Below, in pieces: positions 45,340 to 56,789 of a stretch of DNA of 64,000 bases (positions are counted from its first letter, which is position 1; each line of letters opens with the position of its first letter). The translations under genes and the position numbers were made by a program. Under the pieces are notes generated by a model. The model was given only the letters and a program-made list of their open reading frames with translations. It was not told where the DNA came from and searched no databases. The DNA is from Sclerodactyla briareus (taxonomy: Eukaryota; Echinodermata; Holothuroidea; Dendrochirotida; Sclerodactylidae). The DNA lies in the NCBI GenBank assembly GCA_026419785.1, contig JAODTK010000566.1, forward strand, positions 97,501 to 161,500, in the 5' to 3' direction.

Positions 45340-45700
45340 GGGTAGGTAAGGAGGGGCCAAACTCCATTCTATTCATAATTGTAATGATCTTTATGATGTA
45401 TTGAAGAAAAATTGCAAGATAATTGATATCATAGTAATCAGGAAGTAAAATGAGCAATTTCCTGTGATAAAACAATTAGTGAACCTCTGATCCTGATTAT
45501 TGACCTAATTAGGGGGTGGGAGGGGCCCACGTTCTTTCTACTTGATATCCAATGCTCTTGTTGATTTATTGAAGAAAAATATGCAGAATTATTGACATCA
45601 TAGTAATCAGGAAGTAAAATGAGCAATTTCCCGTGATAAAACTGAAAATTTGCACTCAATGACCTTTGACCCTGATTATTGACCTAATTGGGCAATTTTG
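45340..45700. repeat. Tandem duplication, period about 167 bases
   Basis: Copy 1 (45352-45510) and copy 2 (45519-45692) share ggaggggcc, atgtattgaagaaaaat (tttattgaagaaaaatat in copy 2), attgatatcatagtaatcag, gaagtaaaatgagcaatttc, c(t/c)gtgataaaac and cctgattattgacctaatt. Copy 2 has an extra aatgacctttgac insertion. The array lies just downstream of the LINE tail. Confidence 0.8.
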
Positions 45701-45836
45701 AGAAACACAACAGGATATTCATTCAGCAAACGTATCTTCCAAAATTATTTATTTGTTTACTTTTCCTCGAAAATGCCTCTTGCAACTTAATTAGGCACAT
45801 TTCTGGATTATTTGCCTAGACTAGTACTGGGGTCCG

Positions 45837-45869
45837 TTATATATATATATATAATATATATATATATAT

Positions 45870-45924
<55 letters not shown>

Positions 45925-45981
45925 TATATTATATATATTATATATATATATATATCTATATATATATATATATTATATATA
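45837..45981. repeat. Long impure (TA)n block
   Basis: About 145 bases of alternating T and A with sparse interruptions. The 70-codon frames of alternating Tyr and Ile on both strands come only from this tract. Confidence 0.97.
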
Positions 45982-47940
45982 TGGATTACTATTAGAGATG
46001 ACTTTTGACAGTCTTGCTCTGTCCCTGTTGCTGAAGTAAGGCGATAACTTATCACGGGATGAACGGTGTACTGTTATATAGGTTATGTATTTATTTATTA
46101 CCTTAACGTGCAATATGAAAGATTCATGATGAAAACACAAACTGCCTGACAAATAGGTTGAATTGTGTACCGCGATGTATACTATAATGTAGGAGAGTGC
46201 TACACTCATGGAAATTGCAAATTAGCTCATTAGATCCAAATAATATCCCCCACACTGGTAGAGGAAAACAATGCAACTAAACTAACGAAAGGCCTCTCTC
46301 GAATATACCGTGCCATCTGTAAAAGTTTTCTTTTTCTCAAAATTTAATTAAACGACTATCTTCCTAAATAGTCATAAACACACCGTAGGGATGGTAATCT
46401 CGCCTCAGTACAGATATTAGTAGAACCATTTGATCACTTCAGGTAGAAAGCCAACCATCAGATAATTCACCTCCCTGATCGCCCGAAAGCATATTAAGTA
46501 TCAAAACGATCTTCCTCACATAACTTACTGAAACCTCCTCATACGTTCCCCTGTTCGTTCTTATTGTATTACTTGAGAAGGTCAGTCCCCAAACACTTCC
46601 ATCTCACTGAAATTGCCTTGTCTCCAGATTAGGATTGAAGATATGGGTAAACCCCTGAGGCAGCGATGCGGAGCGTGACTGCCCTGTCCGCACATGAGAT
46701 AAGCAGGCATTATTCAAACACTACCGGAGCATGGCGCTACAACCGTTTAAAAACAGCGGTTCCATCCTGGCTGCTAATAACTTCATTTGGGCTCATTTAA
46801 ATTCTTCTGGGTTCTGAGTAATCATTAACGCGAAAGGTACACTTCAAGTTATATATATATATATGAAATATATAATTCAGGTTGGCTTGGATTAATTGCC
46901 CAGATCGATTACTCGTAAACTCTGTTTCTGTTAAACGGGTCTCCGAATACAATGATGTAATATAATCGGAAATCTTCATCAATCTTTTTTGTTCTCTTCT
47001 ACTACTTCTCAACTATTCCGATTGAGCAAAGTTTAGGCGTCTCGTCACAATAGAATAGTTTGGGCATGGTTCACGAATATTATAGTACACTGCAACCCCA
47101 TTGCTTGTGGGATATATTAGTCGTCTTCTACCAATTTGAGGTGCTGCACTACTGTAAGATGTAATATGTGTAAAGAGCTTCGCGCACTCGGTCTAAATAC
47201 GCTATAAAAGTACCCAGATATTTTATTACATAGTATCAGTGTTTCAGCCTATATGTACGTACAGTCAATGCAGAAACGCTCATTACAGATTTAATATAAA
47301 AACTTTTCTTGATCAGGATAAACCATTCACCTAGCTTATATGCATTTTGGGGATTTTGAATGATATTTGTATAATTGAAGTAAACATATCGCTGACTTCA
47401 AGGATTCTGAACCAGATTCTCACTAACTGTAAGTAGGTGCCTACCATGTGCATGAATCGCATCTCACATTAACATGCAACAGTCTGTTTTATGAACAGCT
47501 TTTTAAATCCTCCCTGTAATCCGATTCGTAAAATTCTGAAAGATCTTCCGATTAACATGTGATATATGCGTATTTCTCGTAGAGTCCGCCCCATTTTTAA
47601 TGAGACTGGGACCATCTGAAAGAGCAAATGAATACTTGCTGTAGGGAATTATTCGTCAGTATTTGCTAATAATTCACGACAACGCCTCGATTAGTGAATG
47701 AAGCGTGCGCGGTGAAAACTTTCTATGTGAAAAGGATGACTGCACGCAGACTTCGATGTTGTCAATTATTTGACGATTGGTAAAAGGTATTGTTCGTAGT
47801 GATGAATATGTGAGCTGACCACGAAAAAAAGGATTAGGGTGTGTACAGCAATAATCCCAGTATCTTGCTTAATTCTTTTAAAAAGACACACCTTTTCCAA
47901 TTCATCAACCAGATTCGAGAGTGTGATTTGATACTCTAAA
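45982..47940. other. No recognisable gene
   Basis: Only short frames occur, plus a small (ta)n run at 46851-46863. I find no exon, RNA gene or repeat structure. Confidence 0.4.
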
Positions 47941-48560
47941 TAATCACTGGAAACCCATCCTCGGGTAATTCGAGCATAAAGATAAGGGTAGCCTCGAATT
48001 ACAAAGGAATATTAGAATACGATTAAGATGTAAGATGATGCGAGATTTCATACAACACTGGAGTAGTTAACAATTTGGAGTTCACGGAGATAAACACAAA
48101 GCAAATGCGTCCCTTCGTCATCCAACTAATCACTAGAAACTCATACTAGTGATATGAGGATGAGGGGGGGGGGGGGGGGAGTATTCAAATTACAAAGAAA
48201 TATCGAAACAACACGATTTACAAGATTACCCAATGTAACACGATGCGTGATTTTGTGTAAACAGGAGTAGTAAACAATGTTCACGGAGGTAAACCTGAAG
48301 CAAATGCGGCCCTCCGCCATGGCGTCATCCAACTAATCGCTAAGAACCCATATTTGAGTGATATAAGCATAAGTTAAGACAGTTAAATGTATAATTACCC
48401 CGTCATATATATTATAAGCGAGATATAGTAGACATATTACCTAAAAAATATCAAAACGCGATTACATATTTAAATGATTTAACATGCTTGTTTTGTACAA
48501 CTCTTTGAGTAGTTGACAGTAGGGAGTTCTCGGTGGTGTGCGACCCACTTCATTACGCAA
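47941..48560. repeat. Three diverged tandem units of about 190-205 bases
   Basis: Units begin at about 47941, 48127 and 48334, each opening taatc(a/g)ct-(a/g)gaa-ccat. They continue with a-tacaaa-aatat, a-tacgatt, gatg(c/t)g-gattt, tacaac or tgtaaac, gagtagtt-aca, gttcacgg-g-taaac and aagcaaatgcg. They end with tcatccaactaat, which starts the next unit. Unit 2 has a run of about 15 G (48165-48179). Unit 3 is the most diverged and lacks a clear end. Confidence 0.75.
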
Positions 48561-48599
48561 GTTCCACCACCATCCCTAGCTTCCCTTAATTAATTGATC

Positions 48600-51500
48600 C
48601 AAATCTGTTAGAGCAATGACGTCACAGTTAATGGATTTTGAGGCATTAGCCTGGAACAGTAGAAGCTCTGATCAACGTAAATGCATCCACCCACATGTCG
48701 TTTAGAGGATATCTGGCTGCGGAGCAATGCTGTGGCGTGCTCTCGAATCGACCACCTTGAGCATTTGAAATGATTAGTGATAAAATTCACACCATATTTT
48801 TATCATTTAATTCCATGTGCAACTACATGACTTCCAAGGGAAGTGTATGGGTGTATGCTGTAGGCCAGCATTATAGTTCGGATGTCATGAGATTTACTCA
48901 TACTAACCTAGATTGTGCCTAATAAATAGTGCGTAATCAAATAGTGTCTTTATCATTATCGACATACGTATATCAGCACGTGTATTTTTGTTTGAAATCA
49001 AGGAGTTACATTCCATACAGAACTAGGTAAGAAACATAGGATTCAAACCTCTAAGAATTGTACAAGACAGATTCAAAAACGGAAAAGTTACTATTTGCAT
49101 TCGTGGTAGGAAGTCGATGAGCTTAGTTTCATACTAGAGTAACGGAGCGTAATAGATTGAATGATTTCAACCCGCCAACCATTGTACGGAAAGAAAAAGA
49201 AAACAGAGAAGGAACCGATTGTTCCCGTCGTTTTCGTGCATCGTAAAGTGAGATGTTTGTTTCATGTCTGTAACATATTGCCCTTCGTGTATAGGTTTAG
49301 GGCATATATGCATGTGTATTTCATCACATGCACGATAATATATATATTATACGTTATAACTGATGGACCCTTTCCAAAATGTAAACACCTAAACGTCCTT
49401 TGGCCTGCTGCAACTGTCCGTAACACACATCCCGTGTTTGGTTAGTTCTATCATGTTATAATGTTTGCATTTATCGTGGATATATTATTCCCGCAATGAA
49501 AATGATCAAAAGTGCATTCAAGGAGATTCATAGCAACAACAAAAATATGTTTGTAAAATTTAGGGATAGACCTAAATTCATTTAGCCATCAAATAAAGAA
49601 TATTCTAGCTCTTAATTCCACATAGGAATGTTTAATTGTCCGATCAAGTAACACATGTTGGATAATCGCTAAGAGACCCGCTCTTCATTTCCTCCCCGTC
49701 TGCTTTAGTATTGTCATCCAATTGTATTTGATTGGCGCAGTGCTACTTTGTAAGAGTATTTCGAATGTATTGAAGAGCACTCTACAAAGGAGTGAAAAGA
49801 AATATAATTCTTATAATTCTATATGGTAGCTGTGAATGTTTAGACATAATACAGTAGAAAAAAAAACAAGAAAAAAGAGCGAGTTTTTGTATAATTGTCT
49901 CTAATTTTTTGTTATTTTGCAGGAAAGTTTTTTCACATTCGAGGCAAGTCTCTTCTCTTGAACATTGTTATATGTATATATCATTATTCCTTCGAATTGG
50001 AGCTAGCCACCGTAATGATCGTCCACAGCTGTTCCTTAGGGTCAGCATGTACTTTCCATATCCCAACACTGCCCCACTAAAATCAAGCGACCACATTCGT
50101 TTCCCAGTGAGATAGTAATAGCCAGTTACTCATTCCCAATTGCTATTTCTCCCAGCTAAATGCTTACTGCTTTTGGAATAGCTATACAACGGGTATATGG
50201 TTCATACGATTGTAAAAGTATTGTTCTTTTGTAATATTTTTTTGCGCCCGGTGTTTTTAAAAAACAAAAATGTTCTCGGTTATTAAACTCCTTACAGGCA
50301 GGCATATTCTCCATACATACACATTTGCATAACAGTTATTATAATTTTTCATATGTTCTAGTAAGCAGGGGATTTCAGTGAGTCAATCAGGACTGTCAAA
50401 TAAAATGTAAATGTTCCGTTTTTCACGAACATTTTTACAATTCACCTTTCAAGCAATTATTGTGTGATCCTAATCCATAATATTCGTTGCTAGGCTACAT
50501 TGGAACGGGATCTAACCTGCGGATTATCTGTCGTTCTCGACCTCTCTAGGTGAACGCTGGGCCCAGGCGCCGTCCATCTTCGAATACAATAACATACTGA
50601 TTACCACTCTAGTAGTTTTGATTATAGGGTGGATTCAACATATGTGATAATCCGTCGATATTTACTATAGTACTTGATGACAGCGGAGTTAATCATAATT
50701 TTTCATAATTTTCTTCCCAGAACCAAGAGCAACTGTTTTATTTCGTGTGTTGAATGGATTAATTTTTCCTCCTTCACTGGATTTCCGAAGACGACTCGAA
50801 GCAAAATTTCTGATTTTGGAGATAATACTATAGTAAAAGTGAGATCCGAATATTGATTAACAACGTCATGTGTAATTGAGTTTGCATGACCAAGCGCGAG
50901 ATAACCTTTGATGTTTTAATCTGATAGGGCCCTCCCAAAAAAGACGGAGAAAACGCGGCCCGATCGAAGGCACCTTACTACTCGAAGAACCTAGTGCCCC
51001 ATGACCCGGAAAGAGCCGCATGTGCTCCTCAAACTATATCGAATACCAGAAACCGATGAATGTTACAACCGACACGGGGCTGGTAGCTGAATGTATTCTC
51101 TAAACAAACTATTAAAACGAGAATACCAGGAATAGTGACGTGATACAAATTGCAGATTCACTTTCTAGCTGACTATATTTTCACAGGAACCACAATTAGG
51201 TTAATTGCTCATAGTTGGTTAGGAAATTATCGGCCATGTCAACAACAAAACCTAACGAGAAGTTATATGATATTTAATTATGGGTTCGACTGTTGGGCAT
51301 GGTATACCACATTTATATTAATGATATGATTCATAATTTAATTCCAGACAAAAACGTATAATAAAGATGGACCATACTAGAAAACATGCACAATGTATAG
51401 ATTTAAACAAAACCTCTCTGGGGTAAATTAATTTCGTCCGGTTGATTAACCCTGGCTGAAATTGTCTTCAGAAAATATGTTTGGGAAAGATAAAAATAAA

Positions 51501-53255
51501 TCGGTGTAGGCTACTATTCTCGATAGGGTCTTGTGTGCGTAACTCCGGGAATGTTGGCTATCTGTATCACTTAGCAGTTACTTAGCGTTCACTAAGGTTG
51601 CTAATGTTTGTTAGGCCTCATAAAGCAATATCAAAAATTAATTTTCGTCACAGTTTGCCTATATATCGTCACATAAAGATGGTGTCATTTCCAATATGTA
51701 TCATAGGCGTGTAATTGGATCTGGTAGTCGGCAACTTCACGGACCATCACGCCCAATTGGGAATCAGAAACGGGTTTACCCGTTTGAGGTCTGGATTGGT
51801 GGAAGCTCCTCAGTTCCCTTTAACTCGTTTGGAGTTTTGATTGCTAACAACCTTGGATGGTAGCAATTCCAGGGGTAGGCAGAAAGAAGGATGTTGATGG
51901 GCTAACTTGTTACAATGTGTCTTAATAAACGTCTGTGCCTGTCCTTTTGTATCACGTGTGTAGTCAGAAGCAACACGAAATTGCTTCACCGGTATGATAA
52001 TTTATAATTCGTGTTATATAAATAGTTGAATAAATTCAGGTAGATCTAATGGAACTACGCACGGCCGATATCGTCAATTACATGGCGCCTAGCTCACGAC
52101 CAAAAAAATAGCTTCGACCACCCGTATATTGGATCTCCCTTGATTATAGACCTTGATTATAGAGTTATACATCTTATTCAGCTGATGGATGAATAGCCTC
52201 TGGAATGATTTTAGTCGTGGCTCTTTCTTGGGAAATGTTAAGTTGACACACCAGAATTTGAGCAGCCTGCTGAGTAAGAGAAAAATAAAAGGCATGTGGT
52301 TATCTGGGCCAACGAGTTGACGTGATAATTAAAACCTCGCTGTGACATAAGACTTTAACCTTCATGAAAATGTTGCAAAACCCCTGTGTGTGGGGAGAAG
52401 GGATCATAAAGAACTAGTTTGAGGTAGCTGACGCAAACAATTACTTACGACTCTCATGACTACCATCTTTCCTCTCGCTGTCACCTACAATTAACGTCAA
52501 CAGCCATGCCATGCGCAAAGACTTGGAACTACTTGATAATCGTCCCATTCAATGGAAAAACCCAGCGATTTTTTTTTTAGAAAGTCCACTTCCCACTGTC
52601 ATGGCAAGCAGAACGTTTTATCCGGACGCCTCATCTGTGATGAATCCCCGCCCCTATCACTACGTACGGAGATTACTGAAGACAGTAATCAGTGTTGTTC
52701 AGTGAGTCAACGTATTCCCCCATCACCCAATCTGGAATATTGTATCGCTAAAGTGACATGCGAGTGATTACTGTCAAAGACAATCATTGCACTTACACGT
52801 TTAATTATTCGGTCAGAGCCCCATCCAGTGTGATGTCGATATATGGAAGTAGCCTACGCTTTTGAGTCTTTTTGGAGTTTGTTTGTGTGTGGTACCGCGC
52901 GTTTCTGAAGACTGTCGTTGTATAGTATGTTTGCGTGTTTTCGGAATAATTTGTGTCTGGTTGCGACGTGCTCGCTGTATTTCACGTTACGCAGATGATT
53001 GCATTATCGATTAGCTTCATCGGTAGAGCTCAATATGTATGGTAAATTAAAAGCTCTGACTGGAAACGCTGTGAGCTGTGGCGAGCGAGGCGCTTCATCT
53101 ACATGATCTCTCAGACTCAGGTGCTAAGACCAGAGAAAAACTATGGGGCGTACAATTAGCGCCTGTATCAGCTGTTGCCACTGACTCGCGGATTCGTCGT
53201 AATCAGGGGATATCGTAAATCGCTCCAGGATAATCAACAACGTGATGGAAAGTAA
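48600..53255. other. Long stretch without a recognisable gene
   Basis: Candidate acceptors with following open frames exist (for example ttttttgttattttgcag ending at 49920, + strand, and a 71-codon + frame at 52552-52767), but the encoded sequences match nothing I know and lack paired donors. AT content is high. I see no repeats beyond short A/T runs. Confidence 0.35.
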
Positions 53256-53295
53256 TTATATATATAGAATATTATATATATATATATATATATCT

Positions 53296-53340
<45 letters not shown>

Positions 53341-53391
53341 TATATAATATATATATATATATATATAGAATATCTATTATATCTATATATA
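53256..53391. repeat. Long impure (TA)n block
   Basis: About 135 bases of alternating T and A with a few breaks. Confidence 0.97.
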
Positions 53392-53399
53392 TCATGATA

Positions 53400-53844
53400 A
53401 AAGCATGTAATGTGGGGGTTCCTGTGGGTTTTCGGATGTACATTCCCATTAACGAAAAGATCGCATCTAATCCAGAGGACATTGGATATCAGCTTTAGTG
53501 GTGGCTGGGGTCTGTCCAGCCGCCCTGTGTTTCCTCTATGAGCAATCGCGTTCACGCGTCCGAGCAAAACTATGAAGTGGTAAAAAGTAGAAACTATCGA
53601 AGTTCGACCAAATTGTCCGTGAGCGGGTTGCAGGATAAGCAACTGTAGGAACGAAGTAGACAATTCACCAGACATACATATTTTATACACTAATCCACGT
53701 AATAAAATATAACTATTAGGATGAAATGCTCCAGATGTGCTATTGGATGTTCTGTTCTCCGATATAGATGACTGCTTGAAGCAAACACTGGATGAGGAGG
53801 AAAGTGCGGTTGGAGAAGTATCTTCCGGCGAAATGGGGTCATAC
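53400..53844 (-). CDS. Candidate exon, Ser/Thr-rich, unrecognised
   Basis: On the - strand the acceptor taatttttttacattttcag (ending at 53845) is excellent. The frame from 53843 is open for more than 140 codons. It begins YDPISPEDTSPTALSSSSSV, continues CFKQSSISENRTSNSTSGAF, then YILLRGLVYKIC, and stays open until the (TA)n block. A gtatgt donor at 53677-53672 could end the exon after 167 bases. The Ser/Thr/Pro-rich start with N-x-S/T sites looks like a stalk or tail region. No domain is recognisable. It may be a real exon of an unknown gene. Confidence 0.33.
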
Positions 53845-54159
53845 CTGAAAATGTAAAAAAATTAAGTATTTCGAAAGTTGCTCACTGGCACCCGATAAAC
53901 TAATTTGAGAATATTGTCATCCGTGTTAATGTCAGGGTATCATTTAGGTTTTATCAATTATATAGGTTTCATAGTTTATAGTGTGTGCAGGAGCTGCTGG
54001 GGGTATTTTTTTCTGCTACTGCAGGTTTGTCCTTATGAAAAGAGTTCATGCAGGGAAAACTGTTTATTATCGTATTCTATAACTGTATTCAAACCTGTCG
54101 ATGTCTGCAGCGAATGTTCCAATATGGCCCGTCGGTAATAAGGTGAGTCCTCACTCTAT

Positions 54160-55860
54160 TTTGAAATGCTATTATCAAAACGGCCTCATTAAATTATATC
54201 GATTTACCTAACGCATTCTGACCAGGCCTTCCGGGCATTTGGGCATTGATTACGGTTCTCTTATTTCAATTCTTTTTTTTTCATGCATCACAGGCTACCT
54301 CAGACCGATGCCTCAATATCAAACCACTTCTCTAAAGATGATTGGTCGGTCTTAGCGATTCTGCTAGGTATAAAACCTTGCTTTCTCAGACGCCATTTTC
54401 GCCCCTGCTTCAGATATTCCTGAATCTTCGGTCAGGAATGGATATTTTCATGCTCTATCCTACGTTCTATCTATCCATTGTCATGCCAGCGTTTCTTCTT
54501 CCCTCTCATGGTTTGACCATAAATGTACCACTGCTGCCCGGGTGGCTGATCGGTCTGTCACTAGCCCCGTGCTTTCTCAAGCACCGCTGCCTAAACAGGC
54601 CGATACTATCTATGCTAATGTCAAAGCAACAGCAAATAGGCGTTTATTTTGGTCACTAGAACCTTTAAATGTTGTGTCCCAGAATTTCCACCACACCCAC
54701 AAACCCCCAAAATCTACCATCGATGGCTACCCATGCTCAGCTTTTTAAAGTTCCTTCCTGGTATCGAGTTTTACTCGTACAGTCAAACAATAAGTGGGTT
54801 AGATATGTTTGTGCTATTCCATTCCAACAATTGTCCTCCTGTAAGGAGTGTGCTCCTGGGTTACATTTTCCCATTCTCGAAGCTATTACATCTATCGCAT
54901 CAAATGAATGCGACCCTACTGGCTGGAAAGGCGTGTGCTCTCATGTTTTTGCCCTTCCCTTTAAGAAGGAATACCCTCTAATCCAACCCCGTGTTGCTAC
55001 TACTTCGGTAGGCTACTTTGAACGAATACAGAAACTGTAATCGAGAACATGTTTCGATTTATTGTCTTAATGAACTTTCCTCCTTTGGGTTTAGTCCTAA
55101 TCTCATTTCTTGGACCATTCACTTGATATCAATAGTTACCTTATTAATGCAGTGTTTCACATTGCTGTGCCCCCCCCCCCCCCAACTTGGTCATGTCAAC
55201 ACAGAATGTGGCCTACTTCCTTGTCGGTGCGATCCTGAGGCACCTATTTTCTCCATCGTTGACCACAGATGACCACATAGTATCCCCACAATTTGCCTAT
55301 TCTTTCATCAATTGTGTGAGTACCTGACAGCTACTACTAAGAATTCCTCAAGTTACTACTGCTTTATGTATCCTCTATTTGTGTCCCTAATATAGGACAA
55401 GTTGTCCATCCTGAGGTGGTGTTTCCTCCCCTCATTTCTTAGTGCCCTCTTTACTGTAGTCAGACGTGTTCTTACTTTGCTAGCGCTAACTATCTTGAAT
55501 ACACCCTCAACCTCTGTCTCAGGTTGACATCATCCCTTTGCTATTACCGTTACTTTTACAAAAAAGTGCTTCTCTGGGGAAGAGGATGTTTCTTCATTTT
55601 GCCTCGAGATTAACTAATTCTTTTTCTTCTTCCACTACATCTGTTTTATAACTCACAATCCTCAGTTGTTTCTGAATGGAAATCAAATATCTTGGTTCCT
55701 TCATTTTCCTCAGTGTTTCGTGTGTGGGGTATGATCCACTTGAAGTTGAAATTGACAAAGAAAAAATGCACATTACAGTCTAAGTTGGAATCGATTGTAC
55801 TTGGGTTTAAACACTCTTGGTAGTGTCCAGCCCAGGCCGTCGAGTTCAATGTGGTTTAAT
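54160..55860 (+). other. Pyrimidine-rich stretch, possibly a decayed retroelement
   Basis: The + strand is strikingly C/T-rich here. Overlapping open frames at 54342-55040 include SWFDHKCTTAARVADRS and YANVKATANRRLFWS, which faintly resemble the linker between endonuclease and RT of some LINEs (W-F-D-x-x-C, then a Y-x(5)-ANRR line). A later QFAYSF near 55298 recalls an RT line. These are too weak to name an element. A 67-codon - strand frame (55646-55849) is probably chance. Confidence 0.2.
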
Positions 55861-56579
55861 TGTAGACAATTGTAATCCAATGCACCCACTTAGGATATCG
55901 TGGGTAGTCCATATGTCAAACGGAAGAAAAACGAATGAGAATGGACTGTATTTTCTTCTTCAGTTCACTGGTCTAGAGTAATCATCAGTAGATTGAAATC
56001 CTTTTGCTGAAGATCTCTATCATATTAGCTACACTACGCCATATTATTATCTTCGAAACCGGATTCATTGATTCAGGAATATAACCTGGTTGCGTTCATA
56101 CACGTGGGTGTGGGTGAAATAATATATGTGATGGTATGTTTGGGCATAGCAAGACGAATTAAATCCGTCGCCGTATAACTAGATCTGTCAATTTATAGGA
56201 CACTATAAACTGCTACGTCAACTTAACCTATAGTTCGCTCGGAATGAATCTCATTTCCAAGCTAACACCTCCTGTAATTCCTACCCAACGGGCAGTCATA
56301 TGGCTCACTGCAATCAGAGCGTTGGTGCACTATTTTGAGCCAACATCAGGAGGATGGATTACACGGCGACCTAAACCTCGTTTTAGGGAAGTTGATATAA
56401 TTGGCTTTTTAGATAATTAAGCCTCAAACCGTTTATCTCATCTGTACATTATTGGACCATTATCACCCAGGCATATTTATGCGCGTAATAAGTTGGTAAT
56501 ACCTCAGTTAAAAGTATCGCAGCCAACAGCGATTTTTATCAATCTCCAATAGCATTAGCGCTAGCGGCAAAGTACTGTC

Positions 56580-56665
56580 ACAAACATATGAACCCCCCCC
56601 CCCCAACAAGGAAAATTTATAAATATATATATATATATAGTATATATATATATATATTATATATA

Positions 56666-56712
<47 letters not shown>

Positions 56713-56745
56713 GAACTAGTGTGTGTTTGGTGTGTGGTGTGTTGG

Positions 56746-56783
<38 letters not shown>
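56580..56783. repeat. Composite microsatellite: C-run, (TA)n, (GA)n, (GT)n
   Basis: In order: a C-run at 56594-56604, (ta)n at 56621-56664, (ag)n at 56668-56713 and a gtgtg-rich tract at 56720-56781. All are directly visible. Open frames here are by-products. Confidence 0.95.
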
Positions 56784-56784
<1 letters not shown>

Positions 56785-56789
56785 ACATT

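Noticed and set aside
45812-46055. Long frames of alternating Tyr and Ile on both strands
   Set aside because: They are translations of the (TA)n tract; the same occurs at 53.3, 61.6 and 62.0 kb.
54342-55040. Three overlapping + frames of 105-123 codons, considered as a gene
   Set aside because: All three frames are open because of the C/T-rich composition; the LINE-linker resemblance is too weak to name.
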